From contig JADANN010000098.1 in the NCBI GenBank assembly GCA_018806985.1, positions 496,001-560,000 of the forward strand: a stretch of 64,000 nt of DNA. The letters are read 5' to 3'. The translations under genes and the position numbers were made by a program. The notes under the pieces were generated by a model. That model saw only the letters and a program-made list of their open reading frames with translations, did no database searches and was not told the origin of the DNA. This document shows positions 13,101 to 24,249 of the stretch, one piece after another. Each line of letters starts with the position of its first letter. The first letter of the stretch is position 1. The DNA comes from Angiostrongylus vasorum. Lineage: Eukaryota > Nematoda > Chromadorea > Rhabditida > Metastrongylidae.

Positions 13101-15135
13101 CCTAGTATTGGTTTAATCTTAGCGGGGCTTCCTGGTATAAACGCCGGACTACACAGCTTGAGAGACTCTGCTGGTGGATGAATATTCCGCTGTATATCGC
13201 AACCCGACCAGCCCGACACCCAGGGAACACCTCCCAGCTACGATGAGGCGTAAAAACCGTTGGGATAGTAGCATATAGTATCGAAAAAAAAATGATGAAA
13301 AACTAAGAAGAACGCTGTTATCAATGCTAATGTTAACCTTTTATTTACTGCCTACTATAATTTTTCACGACATGGTATTATGTTAAATACAACCACAACA
13401 ATGCTGAGATAAATTTTAACGCTGAGATATTTGCAAGATTTGTACCCCAGGCCAGATCGAATACGCGATTATCCTTTCCGGGTGCTCACTTGTTACCACC
13501 TGCACCACTGTGTTTTGGATTTCTCTCAGGCATTTTTTTACCTAGCGTTGCTATCGTGTGTGGCACAGTGGTCGAAGGCGTCCTGCAATACACATGGGGT
13601 CGACTCCTGCGACCGAGACCCACCAAGCCTTCCATCCCTCCGGGATCGGCAAATTGGTAGCGGACTTCTCTGAGAGGATAGTAGCAATGGCTCAATACAT
13701 CGGTAGGCCACCGCGATTCATTGTAAAGGCTAGATATGCATTCATTCACCTCCAACGATGCTCAATGAAGTCGAACGCATGACGCATACCCTCAGCGGTA
13801 GATCAACGCCGAGAGCTTTGTCCTTTATCATCTATTTAAGCTTCGCATATTGACTTGTTTCCACTCTTATCCGGCTACCCATCTTCAGGCTACAACACGA
13901 ATTTATTTAGTATGATAAAAAAGAGCAAGGTCTCTTTCTTTATCGTACTAAATAAATTCGAAGGTATTCTCCAAACAAATCTATCTTAATATTTATGCAA
14001 ATCCCATGTAAAACGAAAAACACTTCTACATACGGTACTGCCGCGACTGTAAAAAATTTCAGAACTCCCAGCAGAAGTTCGCACCACCGAGCGAATTCCA
14101 GAAAATTTACATGAAGAGGAAAGTGTGACGGTACGTGGTAACACTACACGAGGGCTGAATGATCAGGTAAGGATGTAAATTGTACACTTACGTTTTGAAC
14201 AAGAGGTAAGGCTTCTTTGGTACTGATATTGCACACTGTTTCCTTGATAGCAAAACATGAAGTTATTAACAGCAAGATTTATCCAGTACAATACTGGCTG
14301 ACGGTTCGACGACTTCGCCTTCTTCACAGCCTGGAATAGAGGAAGATTCACTCCAGTGGACTGGGTGTCAATTTCACTCTTCCAGGCTCCTATAAAGTAG
14401 AACCGCCGAAACTTTAGCCAGTACCGTACTGAATAAATCTAGTTGTTAATAACCTCGTGTTAGCTCATCAAGAAAGTGTATCATTGATCAATGCCGAGGT
14501 TAAGAGAAAATAGGTCCTAGGATTTCCTATATGGTGTTGCACAGTTACCTTGCTACAAAAATAAACTTTGTTTTTTGGCATTTCCTTTTCTGTCCGACAA
14601 AAAATGACCCCAGCCATATTGTTCCACTTATTGATGTGCTTTGTTTCTTATGAAAGTCTTACAGATCATTGTTTCCGAGCTCACTGAGGAGAGGAAAGAC
14701 AAGGAAATTGTCGTTGACAAGGATGGCGAGCAGAAACACGATAAAAACGTTGAGGATAAGGCGAAGGAGATCCTAAAAAAAGTGGAAGATGTGTCTGCAA
14801 ACACTACTGCCAACATCAAGGACTTCGCTAAAGACATGAAAGCGGCCGTCGAGGACACCGTCGCTCAAAAAGAGTCGATTATGAAAGAAGTGGAGAAAGT
14901 GTTGGACAACACGAACGATGTCGCCATGAAGAAAGCCGACCAGCTGATCTCAGGAGCATCCGATTTGGTCACGAGGATAGACTCTACCCTGAGTGGCGGC
15001 GTGTCTAAAACGGAGAACACCGTCAAATCTGCTCAGCCTGAAAATCTGGAAGAACTAAAGGGAGAGAATAACTCCAGTTACGAAGCTAAGGAGTCAACAC
15101 AGTTAATTATCAGCGACATGTCTACGAAAACATAA
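7149..15135 (+). CDS. Unknown protein with C-terminal coiled coil, 5' end not found (4 exons)
   Basis: I do not recognise this gene. Four exons join in frame: 7149-7313, 10033-10142, 10254-10353 and 14657-15135, with phases 1, 0 and 1 at the three junctions, giving 283 residues after a partial first codon. Acceptors are TTTTTCAG, CCTACAG, CCTCTAG and TATGAAAG; the donor after exon 3 (GTCAAG) is weak. The N-terminal part is Ser/Thr/Pro-rich with basic patches. The last exon is Lys/Glu/Asp-rich, with heptad-like coiled coil over its first two thirds and a polar tail, and has no membrane segment. AATAAA follows at 15354-15359. The gene either begins upstream, or is trans-spliced at 7148 and starts at the ATG at 7208. 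Introns 1 and 3 (2.7 and 4.3 kb) are filled with SINEs and Penelope fold-backs. The last exon could belong to a separate gene; the phase match argues against it. Confidence 0.55.
7535..7865 (+). repeat. Family B2 SINE
   Basis: Head with AACACAGTGGTAGTGGTG (A-box-like) and an excellent B box GGTTCGACCCC; body shares GGTACCGGACTTGTCTG with family B, then diverges to CCTCAAGCAGCAGCCGAAG. Confidence 0.65.
7866..8145 (-). repeat. Family B SINE
   Basis: Adjacent to the B2 copy in opposite orientation. Head on - has TGGCGCGGTGGTCG (A box) and GGAATCGATCTCC (B box). Intron 1 of the 7149-15135 gene. Confidence 0.7.
8146..10032. other. Intron 1 remainder of the 7149-15135 gene
   Basis: Contains a B2-like 3' remnant on - at about 8690-8790 (CGAATCTAATGAAGGCAGTC); otherwise no feature seen. 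Confidence 0.4.
11456..11491 (-). ncRNA. Hammerhead ribozyme, nearly intact
   Basis: GGCU, CUGAAGA, stem II GGC/GCC, GAAA and AGCU are all present; the only change in the tail is CAUC for CGUC, which breaks the stem III C-G pair. Left arm of the 11.4-12.7 kb fold-back. Confidence 0.6.
11982..12188 (+). pseudogene. GIY-YIG endonuclease fragment of Penelope element
   Basis: About 68 codons with a Cys pair (CVICPYG), IYLISCNNCG, EYIGETGTPLC and a following Arg/Lys stretch. It is the zinc-linker/GIY-YIG junction of a PLE, homologous to 54557-54970, cut off by stops. Confidence 0.7.
12873..13267 (-). repeat. Family A retroposon
   Basis: Flanked by a perfect 10-bp target duplication GTAGCATATA (12863-12872 and 13268-13277). 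Family landmarks: CGCCCTTGTGGATCAAAGG, TTTGATACCAGGACGGTGG, GCTGGGCTTCCT-like block. In intron 3 of the 7149-15135 gene. Confidence 0.75.
13315..13530 (-). repeat. Family C element, single head, decayed
   Basis: Tail TTTTATTTACTGCCTACTA then CTGAGATATTTGCAAG and CCTTTCCGGGTGCTCAC. Confidence 0.55.
13553..13845 (+). repeat. Family B SINE
   Basis: Head TGGCACAGTGGTCGAAGG (A box) and GGGTCGACTCC (B box); tail GAGAGCTTTGTCCTTTATC. Confidence 0.75.
13898..13960. repeat. Hairpin, about 28-bp arms
   Basis: The left arm starts CGAATTTATTTAGTATGATA and the right arm ends CGTACTAAATAAATTCG around a six-base loop. The AT-rich arm resembles the end of the hammerhead fold-back that follows at 14.2 kb. 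Confidence 0.6.
14200..14520. mobile_element. Decayed Penelope fold-back
   Basis: The - strand reads GGCTGTGAAGAAGGCGAAG (decayed hammerhead, about 14292-14330), the + strand GGCTCCTAT then CCGCCGAAAC (14392-14415), and the right end has GCCGAGGTTAAGAGAAA. Confidence 0.5.
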
Positions 15136-15573
15136 CCATATATGAATAATGTTCACGTCTTCTTATGGCCGATATCGTGTTAGGATTTCCTAGCATGCTA
15201 CTGTACAACTTTACATCTTATTAACTTCAATATGATTATTATTGAGCAGAAATAACTTCCATCGATTTGCTAGTTTCTTCGTTTACGATAAAGAAAAGCT
15301 GTTGACTTCTAGGATTTCCACTGTAAAAAGCGATGATTGTCTCATCTTTATGGAATAAATATCGTACAGTGACGAGACGTTCACTCATTACTTTTGCTTC
15401 AAGCAATCATAATCAAGTATTTTGGAAAGTTCGATGAATACCAAGCATCCGTCATGCTAAACGCAACACAGTCTTGAAAACGATAAGAAAGCAACTATCA
15501 GGTACTCCAGACGTAAACCTTATGATAAGAACAACGCTTACGACGTTGACCAATATTTAGTTCTGCTGGAATA

Positions 15574-15952
15574 TTTACTTACTTGGATACTTTGATGGCC
15601 TGTCCTCACTAATTGTGCGGGCCCCCAGCATAATCTCCACTGTTTTGGAGTTTTGCCGGTCTAGCCATTGTAATTCTCTGAGTTCCGAGGTAAACCTGGC
15701 CAAAAATCTGCCCCAGGTCGTCACCACGACAGGCAGTCGCAGCCGTTGTGGATCAGAGAGAAATTTGCCAACATGCAACTAGTTTGATAGCATGACGGTG
15801 GTAGATCTTGGTATTGGTTTACTCTTAGCTGGGCTTCCTAATGGAAACGCCGTCAGCTTGGGAGACCCTCCTGCGGGGGATGAATCCGCTGTACATCGCA
15901 GCCTGACACGGGGCAGCTTCCAGCCACGATGAGGTGGCAAACCGTTGAGAGG
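15574..15952 (-). repeat. Family A retroposon
   Basis: 15-bp target duplication AGTTCTGCTGGAATA / AGTTCTGTTGGAATA (15559-15573, 15953-15967). Sense strand is -, ending AAGTATCCAAGTAAGTAAAT. Confidence 0.75.
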
Positions 15953-15967
15953 AGTTCTGTTGGAATA

Positions 15968-17119
15968 AATTCTATAATTTCGGATTTGTGTTCAGTTTAA
16001 TCTCTCTATAACTGCGACTGGAGACCCATCATGCACTGACGTAGTGTTCGTTCAAATTTGGTGTCTAGTACAAATCATAATGTTCCTTGGCTGGGCTTCT
16101 ACTACTAATGCGTGCAAAGGAATATAACGGCTAAATCCTTAATGAATCCGTCCTTAATTAAGATATGACTCACTACCACACTGTCACAATGAATTACGAA
16201 TTCATACAGCGTAATCGTATTGTATCTAATGTCAGATAAATCATCGAAACGATATGAATATTGTTTTTCATGATGAATTGGTCACTCTGTCTTCGATACC
16301 TTACGAAGTAATCAGGTACGTTTATACCTTTTCTCGCTCTTAAAAAAACATCCAGCCCCAGCCCCAGCATTGAAGTCCACCCTGAGCATCGGAGGTCGCA
16401 CCCATGGCCAAGTTAAAACCAAAATCCCTGAAGAGCTCCCAAAGAATATTTTTCACTTCCTTTTACAAAGATGATTTAAAAGTAGAACAGATATTTACGC
16501 ATAGAACAAACAAATACAAATCAATATTCTTCTCTAGATATGCAGTCTAGAAAACCGCCTTAGAACGACGAAATTCTTCGTCTGAAAAACTGAAAGAACC
16601 CCCAAAAGACTACTGGGCAAACAGAAAACCAACATATCACATTTCTTTGCGAGACTTAAAAATTAGAGCCAAGTGTCAAAACGTTCTACTAACCTATTAG
16701 TAGCTGTTAGAGAGCTTTCATGAACGCTCTTTATTATTTGGTGCTAATAAGACCTTTTGTGTATAGTACTCTCTCAGCAATAACATAAACTAAACATAAA
16801 AGACGACTAGCGAAGTTTAAGCTGAATGAGTGACCCAATGAATGACAGAGATAAAGTGAGTATTGTACACGCAGTATGGAATTAAACCTCTTCCAGAAGC
16901 AAAAGAAGCCACTTTAGATTCTTGAGGATATATCGATCAGCTAAAGATCTAATCAAAAACACAACTAAAGAGTAAGTTACAGGTTACAGTATGGTCCTAG
17001 TCTCACACGAATCGAAGCTTAAATTCAACAATCACTCTTTGAAAACAATCTTATGAGCTCATCTTGATTGCCTGTCGATTTGTACTTATACCCATCAAAC
17101 AGTATTGCTGAGCAAACCT
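15968..17119. other. Intergenic, two genes converging
   Basis: No gene seen. AATAAA on - at 16730-16735 could end the synergin-like transcript. Confidence 0.4.
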
Positions 17120-20100
17120 TTAGGAGAGTAAGTGCATGTTCGGTAGCATTGAATTCACATCATTCACCCAAAGATTAGCGCACTCTGAGTGGTACGTTTG
17201 TCCACCAAAGTACACAGCACTCGATACCGGTTGGCAGCATATCGCACAATGCGCTTAAATTTAAGAAAAAAACGTTCACGTAATGAAGTATTAGGTTATA
17301 GATTCGAGGAATTTCATTGATACAAACCAACATTACTGTTCCATTTGTACATCTGCTAAGGCAATGAGTGTTAATCACAGCCTATGCACTTACTTCACTT
17401 AGATAGCCAGTCCTCACTGGTTTTGCGGGTCCCAGTACAATTTTCATTTTTTCGGAGTCTTGCTGGTTTAGCCAATGTGGTTCCCTGGGTTGCCTGCAGT
17501 CCGGAAGTCAGCCTAACCAAAGTCTGCCCTAGGTTGTCACCACCACAGGTAGTCGCCGCCCTTGTGGTTTAGAGGGAGATTTGCGACCATGCTGCTAGTT
17601 TAATACCAGGACGGTGGTCGACACTAGTACTGGATGATGGAAACGCTGGACTCATTCTTTGTGATGGAAACGCCGGACTCATTCTCAATTTGGAAGGTCC
17701 TGCTGGGAAAATGAATCCTGCTGGCTGTACATCGCAGCCCTACACCCAGGAACACCACCCGGCCACGATAAGGCGGTAAGCCGTCGACAGACTTATAAAT
17801 CAGATTTTCCGCAAGAATATAAGATGTTGCTAATTTCTACCAAATGAATAAGACTGCCGTTGTGCGGTCGGAGCCTCTTACACTCATTGCATGATCGCTG
17901 TGAAAAACTGTTATTCATACTACTTGAACAATGTTGTAAGACCACATTATACGATCAATTTATTGATATTTGTCCATTACTGTATGAAACACGGGATGCA
18001 ATTTTAGAGAGCAACTCAGACGTTGAAGTTTAGACAATAAAAGAATGCTTACGCACTTTCCAGAATTTTCGTAACATTTGTCCTCTTCTTCGGATTCCTC
18101 CATGAAACTGCTCAGTCGTTTCCATATTCTACGGCATGTCGTTATTTCGTCCAGGCATCTTTTCGGTAAGTCAATACCTGCTGAGCGTTCCACCCGACAA
18201 ATGACGAAATATAGACGATTTAAGCATCTGAATCGATGAAGATCACCTAGTTCCGAGAAAAGAATGGTTAAAAAAAATTCTGAGAATAATGCGGTAACAA
18301 AAAACTGTGCTAAATATACGTCTTATAAGAGCCAATAACAAAGCTGGAAAGCTGATAAAGCCGTCGGCGTTGATCATTTCCTGAGTGATGCGCCTGATGC
18401 GCCATGAATTCGACTTTATTAAGCACGTTAGAGGTGACTGAATGCATATCTGGCCTGTACAATGACTCGCGGTGGCCTACCGATTTATAGAACCAGTGCT
18501 GCTATTCGCCCAGACAAGTCTGGTACCAATTTGTCGACCCCGGAGTGATAAAAAGTTTGATGAGCCTGGGGTGCGAGGATCGATCCCATGTGTATTTGCA
18601 GGGAGCCTCCGACCACTGCGTTACACGCGCCCACAAGAGCAAATAATAACCACAAGAATAGCTTATAGAGGTCATGTTAGAAAACCACGAACTTTTCACA
18701 AATAACATTGAAATGATCATTAAAAAACAAATAGGTCCATTGGTTGCCTTTTAATGATAAAACAAACTTTTAAAGAAAAGATACGATCAATGACTTTTGG
18801 CTAAATAATTAAAAGTTCCACAAAAATCAATGGCTTACCTTAGATAACTATCACCACGTTCGGTTTGAGCAATTTCTCCAAGGACACCGTCTGTGGCCGA
18901 GCCGAGAAGTTTGTCAGCATTCTAGATCACTGATTTTAATGAGTAACAAAGTAAAAGGAAAAGCTTAAACGGTCTTAAAGTCGCTGATACCTTGAATATT
19001 TCGCCGGCAGCAACGACAATCTTTTCCCAACACTCCAGCAGTTCTGCAGCGATAACGGGCGAGATAACCGATCCATTGATTTCAGAGGCTGTCGAGCAAT
19101 ACACAGAGAATTCACTTGCGGTTGATACTTCAATATTTAAGCGTATCAATAAATGGCTTGAGTGCATTACAACACCAAGAAGTCATTTTCAAACAAGAAG
19201 GAGGGAGAAATTAAAGAAGCACACAAACCCATACCATCCTCGTCGTTGTTCGACTGATTAGTTGTTGATGAATGTAGGTTGTGAGAAAGTGTGGACTGCG
19301 TGCTGGCAATATCTGACAGATCGATACCGTACAAATCATTTAACGCTGAGCATTGAACAGAGGCAGAAGGTTGCTGTTCATTCAACGATGAGTCTAAAAT
19401 AATATCTTATAACATAAGGGCGAGTGTGGCGCAGTGGTCAGGGGCACCTTGCAACACACATGGGATCAATCCCCGCTCCCCCTAGCTCACTAACCCCTCC
19501 ATCTATCCGGAGTAGGCAAATTGGCACTAGACTTGTCTGGCAAGGATAGCAGCTCTAGTCAATACATCAATAGGCCACCGCGAGTCACTGTGAAGGCCAG
19601 ATATGCATTCAGCCACATCCAACAATGCTTAATGAAGTCGAACGCGTGGCGCATCTCTCAGGGATTGATAAATGCCGACAGCTTTATCCTTTATCCTTTT
19701 ATACTGGACACAGAAAACAGTAACTTATAAGAAATAAATGAGACACCGATGCTATGGAAAACAAACACTAACCAAATGGTCTTGTTTGAGCTAAAGGCTG
19801 TTCCGGTTTTCCTCCATTACACGGTGGTAATGGTTCGCCAAGTAAGTCGACTTCTTTCTTTTTCGCATTCCGTCTGCCTGGCAAAAGAGAGGTAGGAATG
19901 AACGATGACGACTGCCGTTGTTGTTTGGAAGTTAGCGCTCTGAAATGCATCAGAAAAAGAAAATTCACATATCGATCCACTGTGAACAAAACTGTTCAAA
20001 AACTTCTAAAAATGCGGGACTAAATCTTAAATATCATGAAGTTTTCATGTTTAATCAAAAAAATGTAACAGCAAAAGAACATGTATGACCAACGTGGGAG

Positions 20101-23100
20101 GCTTTGCAACGTTAACTACCGGAGCGGGAAGTGACTGCTCTGCAGGAACTTGTATCGGTTGCAAAAACGGTATCGGAAGTGATGACATGGTGGAGAGAGC
20201 AACTAACGATTCGCCTTTCTATAAAACCAGCACTCTAAAGAACTGTCAGCTCTAATCCCTCTAGAGCAAAGACTAAGAATAATCAAATTACTGAAGTGAA
20301 ATGGTTTCTGCAAACATGTGAAAAAAACACACCTGTGCTAATGCTATCAATGCTAGACAGGAAAAAAATTCTGGACGAGTCAGTTGACCAGGAAGAGTTC
20401 GATTCACAGCTGACCAAATGTATGAAAGTACCGATCTTGGCAGCCCAGATGTTACCATTAAGTTATACACTACAAGGATGAAAAAAATCTTCTAAAGAGA
20501 AATAGGTCAAACTATTGAAACATATTAAAACATGTGGTAGTAATTCCCACGACCGACTTCATGTTAACCTCAACATTGATCCAACAATTCTTCATATTCC
20601 TGCTGAGCAAACACGAGATGTTATTTTATTCCTTTATCTACGAACATCTCCCAATAGTTTACCTCCTCATCGTGGTTGGAAGGTGTGCCTAGGTGTCGAA
20701 TGCGATATACAGCGGGGGAAATCATTGACCCGCCAAGGTCTCCCAAGCCCAGAAGAAGTTTGGCGTTCCCTACCAGGAAGCCCAGCTAAAAAGTAAACCA
20801 ATATAAGGATCCACCACCATCCTGGTATCAAAGTACTTGCAGGGCGACTGCCTGTGGGGGTTACGACCTAGGACAGATTCTAGCTAACTGACATCAGGGA
20901 CTCCAGAGAACCACTACAGCTAAATCAGCAAAACTGCGAAAAAAAATGGAGAGTATGCTGTGACCCACACAACCAGTAAAGATGGGTCATCTAAGTATTC
21001 AAGTATCCAAGTATTTACGAACAAGCTGACGATTCGGCGGATTTCGCTTTCCTCAGAGCCTGGAAAGGTCAAGTTGACCGCAATTTATTGAGCCAAATAC
21101 CTCCATAAGCAAACAGAGAAAGTGCTAAACCAAGATTTTAACCACATTTAACACGAAGTAGATTCCTCGCACAGACACCGCTTTATATCGGTCTTCCATT
21201 GATACGTCACATGGAAACTAACCGTTCGGTTTGTTATGGTGTTTGGCTGGATAGATTGTGGTCGACTTGACCTTTCCAGGCTCCAAGGAGGGTTAAATCC
21301 GCCGAAACGTCACCTTGTTCGTAAATAGAGAAATAAAATAACACCTCGTTTTGCCCAACAACGATGTAAAGACAAGCGGTGGTTTTCCACTGGCAAGAAA
21401 AATTTCGCAAACTACCGCGTCCTAATGGAGAATGCCAAATCTCCGTGAAAAGTACAAAAAAGTCCAGTAAGCTAAAAACAAGTACCTAGAGCAGTATGAG
21501 GGAGCATGCTATGTTGTGTAGCACCACATGCAGCAATCGCATCACGGTAGAAGCGAGGAACTCGAGATTCATCAAGGAGAGCGGGAGGAACCACTCCTCC
21601 TCCACCACCCATCATTCCTGAATGCTTGACGACTCGTTTGAATATGACTACAAATTGTGCATTTCTTAGAGATCTAAAAGTTCGTTAATCCTTAACCTGG
21701 CTTGTAGACATTTTCAATCAAAAAACCAATCCAAACTTTGAAAAAATTGGCAACTAGCTTAAATAGATGACATCACGAACTCGCTATCATATCAGGATTG
21801 AAAACGTAAGTTAACCATAACACAATTTTGACTTATTATTTAGTGCCTACTCTTTTTAGCGGCAGGGTATGTATTGCGAAATATAACCTTTTTTTAATGA
21901 TGCTGAGATATTTGCAAAACTCCGGACCGTAGGTGTCTATGGTGGGGGAACGAACGCGCTATTGTCCTTTCCGGGCAGTAGTGCGCTCAACTGCAGCCTC
22001 AGCTTAACTGGGTTCGTTGCCGATTTGGGCCCCCCAGATCAATCCCGCTGACGGGTGATTGCTGATGGCAAAAAGATCAATAGAACTAGCTGAGAGACAG
22101 GGCGAAACGAAGAACCCGCATAGTGTGGTGGTGAGAGCGCTACTCCCCGGAAAGGACAATAGCGCGTTCGTTCCCCACCATAGACACCTGCGCTCCGGAG
22201 TTTTGCAAATATCTCAGCATCATTAAAAAAAGTTAACCATAACAATTTAAAAGAAATGGAAAACATGACTAAAACGAAGACATAGGGGAAGCCCCTTGAT
22301 ATCTTAGCTCAGAAGTTTTCTAAAAAACTTAGTGATCGATAAGGCGATAAGGAAATAGATATTGCCCCAAGTGATTAATTGTACAAGCAAAACCAATTAT
22401 TGTTTGAAACCAATTGCTATTAAATTTCGCGAAAAATAATGCAAGACTTCAACCTGCATTCTCTAAAGAGGCATATCTCAGCTAAGCATAAGCCTTATTA
22501 GTCGAAATAGCGACTACTGGAGTTCATGTATTTCTGTAACGAGAAACAAGTTTATCTATACCAGCTGCACAAAGACCTGGAATTCTGGGGGCGATGAAGT
22601 CATCGAAGGCATTTCTGGCCTCGGACTCTTTTCTGAAGCATTGTTCTTCCAGTAAGTTACCCAGATGCTTTAAGAAGTCGTAGGCGGTATGTGAGAGGTT
22701 TGACCAGTATGGTGGATGATGCAGAGATCCGTAACCTAACTTTCTCGACTTTCGAATAAATTTTAGATACTACTAAGAAGTCCAGATGCTCACATCGAGT
22801 ATTTCTGGAAGTTCTTGAACAGCTGTCCGGCCATTTTCTTCCACCAAAGCTTTCGGTTCAGCATGCTCGAATAAAACCGCTACCATGGACAACGACTGCG
22901 AAGAGAAGAAACGAATGGCAAATGTATTGGGATCCGCACAACTCGCGAAGACAGACCGTCCAACTATCCGTAAAGTAAAGCCTCCGATCTCAACCCCTCT
23001 CATCGCCAATGTCGGATTCGTCACGACGATATCTTCCAAACCAACGCACTCTTCATTCGTTAACATTTCCATGGTCCCATATCACTTACGGTTCGAGCGA

Positions 23101-24063
23101 TTTAAGCTACATACTCCCGAGCTTGGAGTCACAAAAGTAAATTTGTTGAAAGTGCTCCTTTCTAATCTTAACTTTCAACAACAAAAAAACACTTGGCAAA
23201 AAATATACAATGCATTGCAATTCAAGCATGCAGTGAGAAAGTGCATTAAACAAGTTTTTCAGTGATATATAGTTCTACATCATTCGAAAGAAACTACTGC
23301 TAAGACAAACGTTAACATTTTTATTTATGGCCTACTACAATTATTCCCGCCAGGGTATTATGTGTGATACAACCACAAGGATGCTTAAATATTCGCAAAA
23401 TCTCCGGACCTCAGGTGTCTGCGGTGGGGAATAAACACGCTATTACCCTTTCCGGGAGCTAACGTGTTCACCACCACACCATGCCCGTCTTTCGTTTCGC
23501 CTTTCTCTCAGCTAGTTTTCTATCTACCATTGCCATCAGCAATCATCCGTCAGCGGGATTGATCTGGAGAGCACAAATTGGCACTGAACCCAGTTAAGCT
23601 GAGGCTGCAGTCAAAATCGCAATATTAATTTCTCATCTACTGCCTAGTACAATCTATCACTGCAGGGAATTATGTGAGATACAACTACAATAATGTTGAG
23701 TTATTGCTAAGACATATATAAGAAAGATAAACATTTAAAAACCTGCATTAATTTCTAAACAATCTGATGCGAAACAAATTGATCGATACCAATCAGTAGA
23801 GCTTCTAATCTAAACTATTCCTAAACTATGCGAAAATATAGGCATCAAATGCAACATCTATCTGCAGCGTATGTCAACTAATTTTATTAATCAGGGAGAT
23901 ACCCAGCTTGTAGCCCGTCAAGATTTAAGAAGGTAGGAGGACTACCAGCAAAGTACATACCTGCTCGTCCTGGTGCTGGAATTGGGATGTTCCCAGTCAT
24001 CATCACTTCCTCCATAATCTTGTTTTGTTGACCGCAGCCGATCGATGAATTACCTCTACTCAT
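17120..24063 (-). CDS. Synergin-gamma-like protein (EH domain; AP-1 adaptor accessory)
   Basis: Exons in transcript order: 23961-24063 (tentative start exon), then 21486-21673, 20333-20469, 20090-20218, 19773-19911, 19235-19393, 18991-19127, 18839-18921, 18053-18227, 17882-17897 and 17120-17253 (stop at 17120). From 21673 on they join in frame for about 431 residues. Exons 21486-21673 and 20333-20469 encode an EH domain (PRFYRDAI, then LMVTSGLPR, YIWSAVNRT, PGQLT), closest in my recall to human SYNRG, which binds the AP-1 gamma ear at the trans-Golgi network. The C-terminal exons match the SYNRG C-terminus, including CAICC and YFGGQTYHSECANLWVN. Between them is a Ser/Gln-rich linker. The exon at 23961 ends in phase 1 but 21673 needs phase 2, so at least one exon is missing or the 5' exon belongs elsewhere. 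A stronger-looking acceptor at 19940 would break the frame. Confidence 0.75.
17388..17790 (-). repeat. Family A retroposon
   Basis: Same body as the other copies, including CGCCCTTGTGG and CAGGACGGTGG, with a short internal duplication around 17635-17680. No clear target duplication seen. Just downstream of the synergin-like microexon, in its last intron. Confidence 0.65.
18360..18645 (-). repeat. Family B SINE
   Basis: Full-length by landmarks; in an intron of the synergin-like gene, sense with the gene. Confidence 0.7.
19418..19710 (+). repeat. Family B SINE
   Basis: Head AGTGTGGCGCAGTGGTCAGG and B box GGGATCAATCCC; tail GACAGCTTTATCCTTTATCC. In an intron of the synergin-like gene, antisense to it. 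Confidence 0.7.
20647..21011 (+). repeat. Family A retroposon inserted in a Penelope fold-back
   Basis: 12-bp target duplication TATCTACGAACA / TATTTACGAACA (20635-20646, 21012-21023), splitting the element at 20.5-21.4 kb just before its hammerhead. Confidence 0.8.
21024..21060 (-). ncRNA. Hammerhead ribozyme remnant, A15.1 changed
   Basis: GGCU, CUGAGGA, stem II GCG/CGC and AGCU are kept, but GAAA is GAAU. A decayed inverted partner (+ strand, about 21278-21314) keeps only the 3' half (CCGCC, GAAACGUC). Confidence 0.5.
21835..22235. repeat. Family C inverted pair, inner segment flipped
   Basis: Arms 21897-21990 and 22115-22225 are inverted repeats. The inner segment (CAGCTTAACTGGGTTCGTTG to CTAGCTGAGAGACAGG) runs opposite to its direction in the 3540 and 52505 copies. 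Confidence 0.7.
22540..22875 (-). pseudogene. Mariner transposase, internally deleted
   Basis: The - strand reads the mariner N-terminal helix-turn-helix (PKALVEENGRTAVQELPEIL) and then, after a short gap with stops, the C-terminus (LHHPPYWSNL, HTAYDFLKHLGNLLEEQCFR, NAFDDFIAPRIPG, AAGIDKLVSRYRN). The whole DDD catalytic centre is missing. Lies in the synergin-like gene's 5' intron. Confidence 0.75.
23310..23710 (-). repeat. Family C element, one arm plus inner segment
   Basis: Left head 23370-23475, inner segment to CCAGTTAAGCTGAGGC, right-hand tail CTGCCTAGTACAATCTATCA. Confidence 0.65.
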
Positions 24064-24249
24064 CGTATCATTACCTTCTTCGATCTCTCTGAAAGAAAGT
24101 AGTCGAAACCTATAAAACCGGTGAAAATACCAAAAACCAGTGAAAAAATCTAGAAACAAGCCACTGAAGCCGGAAGAAATGCTGAAAGCATGCATTGTTC
24201 CAAACGTTTTTAGTTTTTATTTGGAAAACTTCTGTGTAAAAGGAAAAAA

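Larger units (their letters stand above)
20540..21370. mobile_element. Penelope fold-back split by a family A retroposon
   Basis: The left end (about 20549-20646) has the PLE terminal motif on -. It is interrupted at 20647 by family A and resumes at 21012 with the - hammerhead at 21024. Arms of about 120 bp (from 21055 and back to 21290) are inverted repeats, and the right end runs into ATAACACCTCGTTTTG. Confidence 0.65.

Noticed and set aside
15575..15778. 67-codon frame on -
   Set aside because: Lies inside a family A retroposon; similar peptides occur in other copies.
19912..19939. Longer synergin-like exon starting at a strong TTTCAG acceptor
   Set aside because: It needs phase 2 but the preceding exon ends in phase 0; starting at 19911 keeps the frame. 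An extra unseen exon would rescue it.
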